DNA of 64,000 bases from Opitutaceae bacterium (GTDB lineage: Bacteria > Verrucomicrobiota > Verrucomicrobiia > Opitutales > Opitutaceae). The stretch is taken from positions 1 to 64,000 of the forward strand of contig JAEUGW010000032.1 in the NCBI GenBank assembly GCA_016795565.1, in the 5' to 3' direction. Below are positions 9,684 to 18,405 of the stretch, one piece after another. Numbering within the stretch: the first letter of the stretch is position 1; each line of letters begins with the position of its first letter. Made by a program: the position numbers and the translations under genes. Below the pieces are notes generated by a model that saw only the letters and a list, made by a program, of their open reading frames with translations, did no database searches and was not told the origin of the DNA.

Positions 9684-10139
9684 CTACCGTGAGATGTCGC
9701 GCTGCGTGAGCACCTTGAAGCCGCGGGTGTTCAGCGCGCTGGCGGCGAGATCGTTGTCCTCGACGCTCAGGGCGAGGGCGGATTTCCCGCGCGGGCGCAT
9801 CAGGAAGGAGTAGGCGTAGTGGATGTTCACCTCGACGGTGAGCAGCGCGCTGAGCACGGCGCTGAGCTGCGACTCGTTGGCGATCTCCACCGCGACCACC
9901 TCGCACTCGGTGAAGAAGAAGTTGTTCGCCGCCATCAGCTCGCGGGCGCGGTCGGGGTCGTCCACGATCATGCGGTCCAGCGCCGTGTCCGTCTGGTCGA
10001 TGGTGGTCATGGCCATGATATGGACGTTGTGCTTGGCGAGCAGGGCCACGAGGTCGTGCAGCCGCCCGACGCGGTTCTCGATGAACACGGAGAACTGCTT
10101 GACGGGATCGGCGGCGACCGGGGCGGCGGTATCGGACAT
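9684..10139 (-). CDS. Double-ACT-domain protein
   Basis: A 151-residue cytoplasmic protein made of two ACT-like modules: the first QFSVFIENRVGRLHDLVALL (residues about 15-34) onward, the second from about residue 80 (VVAVEIANESQLSAVLSALL). ACT domains bind amino acids as allosteric ligands. Stand-alone double-ACT proteins are common in Verrucomicrobiota and other phyla, usually of unknown partner. The chosen ATG (10139) excludes a proline- and arginine-rich upstream stretch. It is divergent from the CDF exporter gene. Confidence 0.8.
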   Translation of the reverse strand: MSDTAAPVAADPVKQFSVFIENRVGRLHDLVALLAKHNVHIMAMTTIDQTDTALDRMIVDDPDRARELMAANNFFFTECEVVAVEIANESQLSAVLSALLTVEVNIHYAYSFLMRPRGKSALALSVEDNDLAASALNTRGFKVLTQRDISR

Positions 10140-10223
10140 GGCGACAAGCCGCACCCTAGGCCGGAACGCGGGCAGGGTCAATGCCGCCTTGAGCCCGGCG
10201 GGCGCCGGGCCCAAGGTGGCGCG

Positions 10224-11138
10224 ATGTCATCGGGCAACCGCCAGCACCAGACCGCCACCCACCGCGCGGAAACCAGCGCACGCTTCGTCGCGGCGGGCAT
10301 CCTACTGAACCTCGTGCTTGGCGCCGCCAAGCTCGCGGGCGGGGTGTGGGGCCATTCCTATGCACTCGTCGCCGACGCCGCCGAGTCGCTGCTGGACACG
10401 CTCGCCTCCGTGCTCGTGTGGGCGGGCTTCCGTGTCGCCGCCAAGCCGCCCGATGCGGAGCATCCCTACGGCCACGGCAAGGCCGCGGCGCTGGCGGGGC
10501 TGTTTGTCGCGGGCACGGTGCTGGTGGCCGCCGCCGGCATCGCGTGGCAGAGCGTGCACGAGATCCTCACGCCGCACCACGGGCCGCACTGGCTGACCCT
10601 GCCGCTCCTCGCCGTGGTCGTGGCGGCGAAGGAGATTTATTCCCGCCGGATGCTGCGGCTCGACGCGCAATACGGCGCCACGGCGCTCAAGGCCGAGGCC
10701 TGGCACCACCGCAGCGACGCGCTCACCTCCGCCGCGGCCTTCATCGGCATCGCCATCGGCGTCATCGGCGGGCCCGGCTACGAGGCCGCCGACGACTGGG
10801 CGGCGCTGCTGGCCTGCGCCCTCATCGCCGCCAACGGCGTGGGCATCGCGCGCGCCGCGCTTGGCGAGATCATGGACACGGTGGTGCCGCCGGAGACGGA
10901 GGCGGAGATCCGGCGGCTGGCCGGGGGCGTGCCCGGCGTGCGCTACGTGGAGAAGTGCCGCGTGCGGCGCAGCGGCCTCAGCCTGCTGGTGGACATCCAT
11001 GTGCATGTGGACGGGGCCCTGATCGTGCGCGAGGGCCACGCCATCGCGCACGCTGTGCAGGATGCGCTCGTGGCCGCGCCGCTCGCCATCGGCGACGTGG
11101 CGGTGCACATCGAGCCCGCGCGGGCCATTGGGGGTTGA
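10224..11138 (+). CDS. Cation diffusion facilitator (CDF) family exporter
   Basis: A 304-residue inner-membrane exporter of divalent metals (Zn, Fe, Mn or Cd; specificity not readable). Six TM segments are followed by a cytoplasmic ferredoxin-like domain. Metal-site motifs: ADAAESLLDT in TM2 (the usual first position is Asp or Ser), HPYGHGKAAAL after TM2, and HHRSDALTSAAAF in TM5 giving the HxxxD pair. The C-terminal domain shows VRYVEKCRVRRSG and VDIHVHVDG strands. Start chosen at the ATG preceding SSGNRQHQT, the first in front of TM1. The TPR kinase gene follows 32 bp downstream. Confidence 0.9.
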   Translation: MSSGNRQHQTATHRAETSARFVAAGILLNLVLGAAKLAGGVWGHSYALVADAAESLLDTLASVLVWAGFRVAAKPPDAEHPYGHGKAAALAGLFVAGTVLVAAAGIAWQSVHEILTPHHGPHWLTLPLLAVVVAAKEIYSRRMLRLDAQYGATALKAEAWHHRSDALTSAAAFIGIAIGVIGGPGYEAADDWAALLACALIAANGVGIARAALGEIMDTVVPPETEAEIRRLAGGVPGVRYVEKCRVRRSGLSLLVDIHVHVDGALIVREGHAIAHAVQDALVAAPLAIGDVAVHIEPARAIGG

Positions 11139-11170
11139 AAACGCGGGGGTGATGTGGCGGATTGGCCGCC

Positions 11171-13177
11171 ATGCCCCGGATGTCGCGCCCGCTCCTGACC
11201 GTCGTGTGGCTGCTGGCGGCCGGCCTTGGCCTCCCGGCGCAGACCGCCGCGCCCCGCGCCGTGCGCGATGCCGGCCCGCCGCTCTCCACCGCGACCGACA
11301 GCGAATTGCCCGACGGTGACGAGGTGTGGGCCTCCGCGCAGCAGGCCCTGGCTGCGGCCGGCACCGAGCTGGAAAAGGCGCGGGCGCTGGTGACGGTGGT
11401 GAACCTGCAGCGCCGCCGCGGGGATTATCCCGCCGGCCTGGCCGGCGCGCGGGACGGCCTCGCCCGGGCGCGCCAGCTCGGCGACCCCCGCCTGCAGGTG
11501 GATTTTCTCTATCTGCTCGGCCGGCTCTACTGGAACCTCACCGATTACCCGCGCTCGCTCGAAAGCCACCTGGAGGAGCTCAAGCTCGCCACGCAACTGG
11601 ACGATCCCGCCCTGCTCGCCCGCACCCACGGCGGCCTGGGGCTGACCTACCAGCGCTACGGCCGCGACGAGGACGCGCTGCAGCATTTCCGGCTCGGGCT
11701 GGATTTGGCGGCGCGCGCCGGGGATGTGCGCATCCGCTCCAGCCTGCTGAACAGCCTCGGCAACTACTACCTCGGGCTCGGGCAACTCGACCTCGCCGCC
11801 GCCAACCACGAGGAGGCGCTGAAGCTCCGCGAGACCTACAACAACCGCCGCGCCATCGCCGAGTCGCTGACCAACCTCGGCCTGATCGCCAGCGCGCGGG
11901 GCGATCCCGCCCGGGCGCTGGACTACCTCACGCGCGCGCTCGCCACCTTCGAGACGCTGAAATACCGGCGCTACATCGCCAACACCCACCGCCGCCTCGC
12001 CCTCGTGTTGCGCAAGGCCGGGCGGCCCGACGAGGCGCTGGCCCACCTGCAGACCGCGCTGGCGATCGCCGACACGCTGGAGAGCGCCGAGGTGCTGGCG
12101 GAGATCTACCAGGAATTCGCCCTGACCAGCGAGGCGCGGGGGGACCTGGCCGCGGCGCTCGACTATCAGCGCAAGTCCGCGGCCGCGACCGAGCAGATGC
12201 GCAACGAGCACGACCGGCAGCGCATGGGCGAGCTGCGGGCGCGCTACGGTGCCGAGCAGCGCGAGCTGGAGATCGCGCTGCTCAAGCGCGACCAGGAGCT
12301 GCAGCAGGCGGAGAACCGCCGCCGCCGCGCGCAGAACCTCGCGCTGGCCGGCGGCCTGGCCGGCGGTGTCGTGCTGCTCGGCGGCATCATCCTGTTGCAA
12401 CGCTTCCGCCTGCGCACCGAGCGCCGCCTGCACGCCGTCACCGAACACGCGCGGGAGCGCGCCGAGGTGGCCGACCGCCTGAAATCGCGGCTGCTCCAGA
12501 TCGCCTCGCACGACCTCAAGGTGCCGCTGACCGCGCTCAACGCCACCGCCGGCCTGATCGCGCAGGAGGCCGGCGACGCCCCGGCCGTGCGCCGGCTGGC
12601 CGGCGGCATCCAGGCGGACACCGCGCGCATGCGCAGCCTGGTGCGGGATTTCCTGGAGGCGGCCGCGATGGAGGAGGGCAACCTCCAGCTGCACGCCGCC
12701 GAGCACGACCTCGCGGCGATTGCCCGCAGCGCGACGGACAGCCTCGCGGCGGCGGCCGGCACGAAGCGCCAGCAGCTCACCTTCGTGCCCGCGCCCGGCC
12801 CGCTGCCCGCGGTGCGGGCCGACGGCGAGCGGCTGCGCCAGGTGTTCGACAACCTCATCGGCAACGCGCTCAAGTTCACGCCGCCCGGCGGCGTGATCAC
12901 GGTCGCCGCCGGCGAGGCCGCCGGCTGGGTCTATGCGGAGGTGCGCGACAACGGCCCCGGTCTCGGGCCGGCGGATTTCGCAAAAATCTTCTCCCCCCGC
13001 CAGCGGCTGTCGGCCCAGCCGACCGGCGCGGGCGAGGATTCCACCGGCCTCGGCCTGTTCATCGCGCGGGAGCTGCTGGCCCTGCAGGGCGGGCGGCTCG
13101 AGGTGCAGTCGTCGCCGGGCGGCGGGGCGGTTTTCCGCGTGCAGCTGCCGGCGGCCGCGCGCGCCGGCGCGGCCTGA
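11171..13177 (+). CDS. TPR-domain sensor histidine kinase
   Basis: A 668-residue two-component sensor. An N-terminal signal or anchor, then about six TPR-like repeats (residues about 60-345) that probably lie in the periplasm, a coiled coil (about 345-385), one TM (about 393-412) and a cytoplasmic kinase. The phospho-acceptor is His447 in SHDLKVPLTALNA (Lys/Val where most have Arg/Thr-Pro); the N box is DNLIGNALKF, G1 DNGPGLG and G2 STGLGLFIARELL. Start at ATG 11171; a TTG at 11162 is the alternative. Its stop codon lies in the left copy of an 83-bp direct repeat, and the right copy contains the stop of the response regulator at 26057. The two were probably tail-to-tail neighbours before the island entered. 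Confidence 0.88.
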   Translation: MPRMSRPLLTVVWLLAAGLGLPAQTAAPRAVRDAGPPLSTATDSELPDGDEVWASAQQALAAAGTELEKARALVTVVNLQRRRGDYPAGLAGARDGLARARQLGDPRLQVDFLYLLGRLYWNLTDYPRSLESHLEELKLATQLDDPALLARTHGGLGLTYQRYGRDEDALQHFRLGLDLAARAGDVRIRSSLLNSLGNYYLGLGQLDLAAANHEEALKLRETYNNRRAIAESLTNLGLIASARGDPARALDYLTRALATFETLKYRRYIANTHRRLALVLRKAGRPDEALAHLQTALAIADTLESAEVLAEIYQEFALTSEARGDLAAALDYQRKSAAATEQMRNEHDRQRMGELRARYGAEQRELEIALLKRDQELQQAENRRRRAQNLALAGGLAGGVVLLGGIILLQRFRLRTERRLHAVTEHARERAEVADRLKSRLLQIASHDLKVPLTALNATAGLIAQEAGDAPAVRRLAGGIQADTARMRSLVRDFLEAAAMEEGNLQLHAAEHDLAAIARSATDSLAAAAGTKRQQLTFVPAPGPLPAVRADGERLRQVFDNLIGNALKFTPPGGVITVAAGEAAGWVYAEVRDNGPGLGPADFAKIFSPRQRLSAQPTGAGEDSTGLGLFIARELLALQGGRLEVQSSPGGGAVFRVQLPAAARAGAA

Positions 13178-13244
13178 TCAGCCGAGGCCGTTGCGCAGGC
13201 ACCAGCGCACGAGCTTCGGCCCATCGTGCAGGCCGAGCTTGGCG
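13162..13244. repeat. Direct repeat DR1-left (83 bp) bounding the 12.8-kb island
   Basis: 83 bp that match 26041-26123 at 81 positions (mismatches at 13215 and 13221). The first 16 bp are the 3' end of the histidine kinase gene including TGA; the remaining 67 bp are a copy of the 3' end of the response regulator gene, reading backwards from its stop, and here have no gene attached. This is the left junction of an inserted segment. Confidence 0.9.
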
Positions 13245-13272
13245 CGGGCCGGGAAGCCCACGCCCTTTTGTT

Positions 13273-14298
13273 TCAGGCCGGCCGGAGTGTCGGCCCGTCG
13301 ATGAATGCGGCGTCGATCGAGATGCTGTTGGGGCAGGGCGGGGAACCCTGTTCGCGGCGGTGGAGCATGCCGACCACCGTTTCGACCGCCGTGGCGCCGA
13401 GCTGCTGCGGGCGCAGGTCGAGGCCGGCGCAGGGCTTGGAGCGTTCGGTGACGTTGATGCGGAAGAAGCCGACATCGCCCGGGACGCGCTGCTTGAGCGT
13501 GGCGAGCCAGTCCACCACGGCCTGCTCATGGCCGACGATGAGGTCGGGACGGTGTTTGCGGAACCACGATTGGAAGGATTTTGGCTCCAGCTTGGGCACG
13601 ATCAGCGGCGGCACGGCCAGCTCGCGGCCGGTCAGGCGGAAGAAGGACAGGAAGCCCGAGCTCCACTTGTAGTCGACGCGCTCGTCCTTGCGCGACTCCA
13701 GGCACAGCCCGATGCGCCGGTAGCCGCGGTCCGTCAGGACCTGCAGGGCGCGGCGCATCGAGAGGTAGTGGTCGGGTTGGATCGTGTGCAGGCTCGGGTT
13801 CAGCAGCCGGTGATCCATGCCGACCGCGGCCATCTGCGTGAGGTCGAAGTTCACGAAGTCCTGCCGCCGGTCGAAGGGCAGGAAAATGACGCCGTGGATG
13901 CCGCGGGCGCGGAGCACGCCGTTGAGCCGGGCGACCGACAGCGCCGGCGCCTTGGGGCCGACCCAGAACAGCTCGGTGCGGAAGCCGAGCTCGCGGGCCC
14001 GCGCCTCGGCGCCGCGCGCGACCTCGCGGTGGAACAGCATCAGCTCGGTGCCGCCGTCGGGGCTCATGTCCACGAGCGCGAGCACGCCGCTGAAACCCTG
14101 GTGGCGCGAGCGGCGCAGGGCCGAGAGCGTCGCGCCGAGCAGCGGGTTGGGGCGGTAGCCCGCGGCCTTGGCCGCGCGCTGCACGCGTTCGCGCGTGGCG
14201 GCGCACACCCGCGGGCTTTCGCGCAACGCCTCGGACACGGTGGCGACGGAGAGCCCGAGCGTGCGGGAGAGGCTGCGGATGGTCGGGGGTTTCGACAT
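13273..14298 (-). CDS. LacI-family transcriptional regulator
   Basis: A 341-residue regulator. The N-terminal helix-turn-helix is typical (TIRSLSRTLGLSVATVSEAL, residues about 6-25) and is followed by the hinge helix region NPLLGATLSALR. The rest is a periplasmic-binding-protein-like sensor domain (about 70-335). LacI proteins usually repress neighbouring sugar-uptake genes until a sugar binds. It is divergent from the TonB receptor gene, with a palindrome TAACGGTTA (14305-14313) just upstream; a near-identical site (TAACTGTTA) lies at 24715-24723 between the symporter and oxidoreductase genes, which suggests control of both ends of the island. Confidence 0.92.
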   Translation of the reverse strand: MSKPPTIRSLSRTLGLSVATVSEALRESPRVCAATRERVQRAAKAAGYRPNPLLGATLSALRRSRHQGFSGVLALVDMSPDGGTELMLFHREVARGAEARARELGFRTELFWVGPKAPALSVARLNGVLRARGIHGVIFLPFDRRQDFVNFDLTQMAAVGMDHRLLNPSLHTIQPDHYLSMRRALQVLTDRGYRRIGLCLESRKDERVDYKWSSGFLSFFRLTGRELAVPPLIVPKLEPKSFQSWFRKHRPDLIVGHEQAVVDWLATLKQRVPGDVGFFRINVTERSKPCAGLDLRPQQLGATAVETVVGMLHRREQGSPPCPNSISIDAAFIDGPTLRPA

Positions 14299-14303
14299 GC
14301 GGG

Positions 14304-14314
14304 CTAACGGTTAG
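14304..14314. promoter_or_regulatory. Candidate LacI-family operator (copy 1)
   Basis: CTAACGGTTAG is an 11-bp odd palindrome, 6 bp upstream of the LacI gene start and in the 125-bp intergenic region shared with the TonB receptor gene. The core TAAC-N-GTTA recurs at 24715-24723. Position and symmetry suggest an operator for the adjacent regulator. Confidence 0.5.
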
Positions 14315-14423
14315 AAAACGAACCAGTCGCCTCCGCGAGCGGAAAATCCCACTTAGGTCGCAGCCCGGTGGCATTCAGCCCTTGCCGTCGCGGCCCGCCC
14401 CCAACACCAACCCCGTTCGCCTT

Positions 14424-16814
14424 ATGAGACATTCGTTTCTCGCCCGCTTTGCCCTGGCTGGTCTGCTCCCCCTGGCTGCCGCCGGTCTCCGCGCGCAAAC
14501 CGCCGCCGCCTCGCCCGTGGCCGAGGACAAGGTCCTCCAACTCGACCAGTTTGTGGTCACCACCAGCAAGGCTTCCGGCTACCGCGCCACAAACGCCATC
14601 ACCGCCACCGGCATCGGCTCAAAGATCGCCGACACCCCGCTGGCCATCAGCGTCGTCACCGGCGAGCTGATGCAGGACGCCTCAAACTTCGAGATGCGCG
14701 AGGCCCTGAACTTCGTGCCCGGCGTGCTGACCAACCCCCGCAGCGAATCCGCCGTGACCATCCGCGGCTTCGGCGGCCTGATCTCCTACCGCAACGGCCA
14801 GTATCGTCGCCAGCTGATGACCACCTGGAACATGGACCGCATCGAGGTCATCAAGGGCCCGGCCGCCATCTTCTTCGGCGCCGTGCGCCCGGGTGGCATC
14901 GTGAACAACGTGACCGCCAAGCCCGAGTTCTCCGGCGACTTCACCGATGTGAAGTTCACCGCGGGCACCGAGAGCCACTACCAGGGCGAGTTCTTCACCA
15001 ACCAGGTGCTCACCGACAAGCTCGCGATCCGGGTCGGCGCCGGCATCATCGACGCGGGCGGCGAGCGGCCCTTTGACTACAAGGAGGAGACCTACTTCGG
15101 CGCCTCGGCGATCTGGAAGCCGACGGCGAACCAGCAGCTCGGCCTCGACGTGGAGACGATCGACCGCCAGGTCTTCTACAACAGCTCCTATCCCTACCGG
15201 GCGCTCGCAAACTCCAAGGTTTACGGCGCCGCCGGCGCAATCGCCGCCCAGGCCGGCATCAACCGCCAGACCACCACGGCCGATTCAGCCAACCGCGCCT
15301 ACCTGACGACCCTCGGCTACTCCGGCACGGCGACGGCGGCGAACTTCTACCCGCTCTACGACATGTTCGCGCCCTACGGCTACCAGACCACGCTCAGCCA
15401 TGATGCCTGGCAGGCGCAGCGTTCCGAGGCCGTGGACCTCGATTATCTGCTCCGGATCAACGAAAACCTGGTCTGGCAGACCACGCTCAACTACGCCTTC
15501 GACAACACTTCCGGCCTGCAGCCCTCCGACGGTGACGTGCGGCCCTATGCCGACGGCTCCCTGCGCTTCCGCACCGAGAGCTTCATCAACGTCCGCGACT
15601 CCTACAACGTCCACAACAAGCTGACCTGGCGCTTCGATCTCGGCACCAGCAAGCATACGGTGCAGTTCGGCCAGGAATACCAGCGCGTGATCTTCACCCG
15701 GCCGGGCTTCTACAACGACGCCAGCGCCACGGTGAAGACCTACAACGACTCGCCCGGCAACTCGACCAAGACCGGCGTGCCCAACCAGTATGTCACCCAC
15801 TATGTCCCGGGTAGCAGCACCCCGGCCAGCCTGGAAAGCGTCTTTGCCGCCAGCGGCCAGACCTTCAGCATCACCCGCGAGCGCACCGAGAACAACGCCG
15901 GCTACTTCATCGTGGACCAGGCCCAGTTCTTCAACGACCGCCTCTTCGTGCTCGCCGGCGCCCGCTACAACAAGTTCACCGGCAAGATCACCTACGACAA
16001 GCCGGTATCCAACTCCAGCCAGAGCGCGGCCAACGGCGGCCTCGCCACCTTCGATGTCATTGGCGCGAAGGGCGACTGGACGCCGCAGTATGGCGCGCTG
16101 TTCAAGGTCACGCCTGCGCTCGCCCTGTTCACCACCTACAGCGAATCCATCGAGCCGAACTTCCAGCTGGATGCCGACGGCGTGCCCTCCCTGCCGATCG
16201 AGAGCCAGAGCCTGGACTTCGGCCTGAAGGCCGACCTGCTGGCGGGCCGCCTCACCAGCACCATCGCCTACTACGACATTGAGCGCGAGAACCTCGCCTA
16301 TCGCGACACCGCGCGCGAACTCGCCGCCGGCCGTTCACCCTACTTCATCTTCGGCAACGCCGAGGCGAGCCAGGGCCTCGAGCTCGAGCTCAACTGGACG
16401 CCGACCGACAACTACAGCCTCATCTTTGGGTGGGCCAACAACCTTGAGGCCGAGACCACCGCCTCCAACAATGCGACCTTCGTCGGCCGCCGCTTCGGCG
16501 GCATTCCGGAGAACACCTACAATGTGTGGAACCGCTACAGCTTCACCGCCGGCCCCCTGGCCGGGCTGACTCTGGCCGGCGGCCTGCGCCACAACGACGG
16601 GACCAACCTCTCGCAGGATCCCAACAACGCCGTGCAGATTCCCGCCTTCACCGTGTTCGACGTGATGGCCTCCTACAAGTTCAAGGCCGGTGACCGCACC
16701 TACAAGGCGCAGCTCAATGTGAAGAACCTCACCGACAAGCTGTATCGCGAGGGCAGCGACGGCTACTTCGGCCCGAAGCGCACCATCTACCTGAGCCTTG
16801 CCACCCGTTTTTGA
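14424..16814 (+). CDS. TonB-dependent receptor (siderophore-receptor-like class)
   Basis: A 796-residue outer-membrane receptor with signal peptide (residues about 1-25, ending GLRA-QT). A short TonB-box-like stretch (LQLDQFVVTTSKASG) leads into the plug domain: TPLAISVVTGELMQDAS, ALNFVPGV, VTIRGFGG, then MDRIEVIKGPAAIFFGA-rPGGIVN. A 22-strand barrel fills the rest and ends with the family-typical aromatic terminus SLATRF. The plug resembles ferric-siderophore receptors, but its place in a LacI-controlled sugar-type locus suggests that it imports a glycan or glycoside; that is inference. A strong terminator follows at 16842-16873. Confidence 0.93.
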   Translation: MRHSFLARFALAGLLPLAAAGLRAQTAAASPVAEDKVLQLDQFVVTTSKASGYRATNAITATGIGSKIADTPLAISVVTGELMQDASNFEMREALNFVPGVLTNPRSESAVTIRGFGGLISYRNGQYRRQLMTTWNMDRIEVIKGPAAIFFGAVRPGGIVNNVTAKPEFSGDFTDVKFTAGTESHYQGEFFTNQVLTDKLAIRVGAGIIDAGGERPFDYKEETYFGASAIWKPTANQQLGLDVETIDRQVFYNSSYPYRALANSKVYGAAGAIAAQAGINRQTTTADSANRAYLTTLGYSGTATAANFYPLYDMFAPYGYQTTLSHDAWQAQRSEAVDLDYLLRINENLVWQTTLNYAFDNTSGLQPSDGDVRPYADGSLRFRTESFINVRDSYNVHNKLTWRFDLGTSKHTVQFGQEYQRVIFTRPGFYNDASATVKTYNDSPGNSTKTGVPNQYVTHYVPGSSTPASLESVFAASGQTFSITRERTENNAGYFIVDQAQFFNDRLFVLAGARYNKFTGKITYDKPVSNSSQSAANGGLATFDVIGAKGDWTPQYGALFKVTPALALFTTYSESIEPNFQLDADGVPSLPIESQSLDFGLKADLLAGRLTSTIAYYDIERENLAYRDTARELAAGRSPYFIFGNAEASQGLELELNWTPTDNYSLIFGWANNLEAETTASNNATFVGRRFGGIPENTYNVWNRYSFTAGPLAGLTLAGGLRHNDGTNLSQDPNNAVQIPAFTVFDVMASYKFKAGDRTYKAQLNVKNLTDKLYREGSDGYFGPKRTIYLSLATRF

Positions 16815-16841
16815 TTTGGATGGGCTTGGGTTGGCCCTCTC

Positions 16842-16873
16842 GGCCCGCCGGTTGGTCCCGGCGGGCCTTTTTT
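16842..16873 (+). terminator. Rho-independent terminator after the TonB receptor
   Basis: A perfect 10-bp stem GGCCCGCCGG (16842-16851) / CCGGCGGGCC (16858-16867), 6-base loop, then TTTTTT (16868-16873). It lies 28 bp after the receptor stop and separates it from the downstream four-gene operon, or attenuates read-through into it. Confidence 0.88.
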
Positions 16874-16902
16874 CTCCCCGGTCCGGTCGCAACTTCCGCC
16901 CC

Positions 16903-18405
16903 ATGCAAAAATTCCTGGCCCTGCTGCTGCTGCCGGTGGCCCTGCTGGCGGGCCCCGCCGCGCCCGATCCCGCCGCCGGCCGCCCGGCGGAAATGTTGCA
17001 GGCCTCCCTCCGGTTCACCGACGGGCTGTGGGACGAGTCCGCCGGCCTGCTCTGGTCTCCCCAGTCGGGCGCGGCCGCCCCGGCCCGCCGGCATGTGGTC
17101 CGCGAGAGCGCCTGGTATGCGCTCGGCCTGCTCCAGCGGGACGGGCCGGGTGACGCGGCCCGGGCGGCGCGCGTGCTGGACCGGGTCATCGGCCACCAGT
17201 TCGACGCGCCCGGCCGGCCGTGGGACGGCACGTTCCGCCGTTCGCCGGAGGAGCCCGTGCCCGGCCCCGGCGCGGAGTTATGGAAGCACTACGATCCGAA
17301 CTGGCGCCACTTCATCGGCACCACCTTCGCGCTCGTGCTCGAGCATTTTGCCGACCGCCTGCCCGCCGGCCTGGCCGCGCGGCTGGAGGATTCCATCCGC
17401 CGCGCCGTCGAGGGCGAGCTCACGCAGGGCCGCGCGGAACCCTACCACACCAACATCAAGCTCATGCACGGTTTCCTGTGGAGCTGGGCCGGCGCGCGGC
17501 TCGGCAAACCGGAGTGGGTGGCCGGCGGCGAGCGCTGGGCGGAGCAGGTGGCGGCCGCCTTCGCCGCCCACGAGACCTTCGAGGAATACAACTCTCCCAC
17601 CTACTACGGCGTGGATCTCTACGGCCTGGCGCTCATGCGCCGGCACGGGGCGACGGAGAAGATCCGGACCCTCGGCGCGCAGCTCGAGGCCGGTCTCTGG
17701 CGGGATGTCGCCCGCTTCTACCATGCCGGCCTGAAGAACATGGCCGGCCCCTACGACCGCGCCTACGGCATGGACCTGCGCCGCTATGTGTCGCTGACCG
17801 GGGTCTGGATGGGCCTGGTGCTGCCCGCGGATCTGACGCCGCTGCCCGATCCTTCCGGCCCGATGGGTCATGCCCATGATTTCGCCTTCGCCCCTCTTTA
17901 TGTCGCGCTCGGCGCCCGGGTGCCGGCCGAGGTCATGGAGCACTTCCGCGCCTTCCAGGGCGAGCGCCTGATCCGACGGCCGATCACGGCCGTGCGCACC
18001 GCCACGGCCTGGCTCGGTCCGGACATGATGACCGGCGGTGAGATCACGGGTGGCACCTGGGGCGCGACGCCCGGCCAGGGGCAATTCCACCCGGCCACGA
18101 TCCATTGGCGGGTGCCCGGCGGCGATGTCGGCTGGGTGCGGCTCTATGCCTCGCCGCCTTCCGATGCCGAGGCCGGCCGGGAATCCCTCACGGTCACCGC
18201 CGCCGCGGCTGGCGACTTCATCTTCCGCGTCAGTGTCCCGGGCCTGGTCGCGGGCCAGCTTGGTCGCGACCGCTGGACGCTGGCGGGCCTTGCCCTGCTG
18301 GTCGAGAGCGACGCCGCCGGATGCGCGCTGACGCCGGGCGATGGCTTTATTGATGTGACATTCCGGGGAGCCACGCGCGTCGTCCTGCGGGCGACGGGGT
18401 CATGA
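16903..18405 (+). CDS. Secreted protein of unknown function, probable alpha-helical toroid
   Basis: A 500-residue protein with signal peptide (residues about 1-20, ending LLAGPAAP). I do not recognise the family. The region to about residue 350 is helical with aromatic and acidic motifs typical of alpha-toroid glycan enzymes or polysaccharide lyases (ELWKHYDPNWRHFIGTTFAL, EEYNSPTYYGVDLYGLALM, GPYDRAYGMDLRRYVSL), followed by a beta-rich tail (HPATIHWRVPGGDVGWVRLY). The conserved-looking Tyr, His, Arg and Asp residues in those motifs could be catalytic. It overlaps the next gene by 4 bp (ATGA), so the two are probably translationally coupled. A glycan-degrading role is inferred from context only. 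Confidence 0.7.
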   Translation: MQKFLALLLLPVALLAGPAAPDPAAGRPAEMLQASLRFTDGLWDESAGLLWSPQSGAAAPARRHVVRESAWYALGLLQRDGPGDAARAARVLDRVIGHQFDAPGRPWDGTFRRSPEEPVPGPGAELWKHYDPNWRHFIGTTFALVLEHFADRLPAGLAARLEDSIRRAVEGELTQGRAEPYHTNIKLMHGFLWSWAGARLGKPEWVAGGERWAEQVAAAFAAHETFEEYNSPTYYGVDLYGLALMRRHGATEKIRTLGAQLEAGLWRDVARFYHAGLKNMAGPYDRAYGMDLRRYVSLTGVWMGLVLPADLTPLPDPSGPMGHAHDFAFAPLYVALGARVPAEVMEHFRAFQGERLIRRPITAVRTATAWLGPDMMTGGEITGGTWGATPGQGQFHPATIHWRVPGGDVGWVRLYASPPSDAEAGRESLTVTAAAAGDFIFRVSVPGLVAGQLGRDRWTLAGLALLVESDAAGCALTPGDGFIDVTFRGATRVVLRATGS

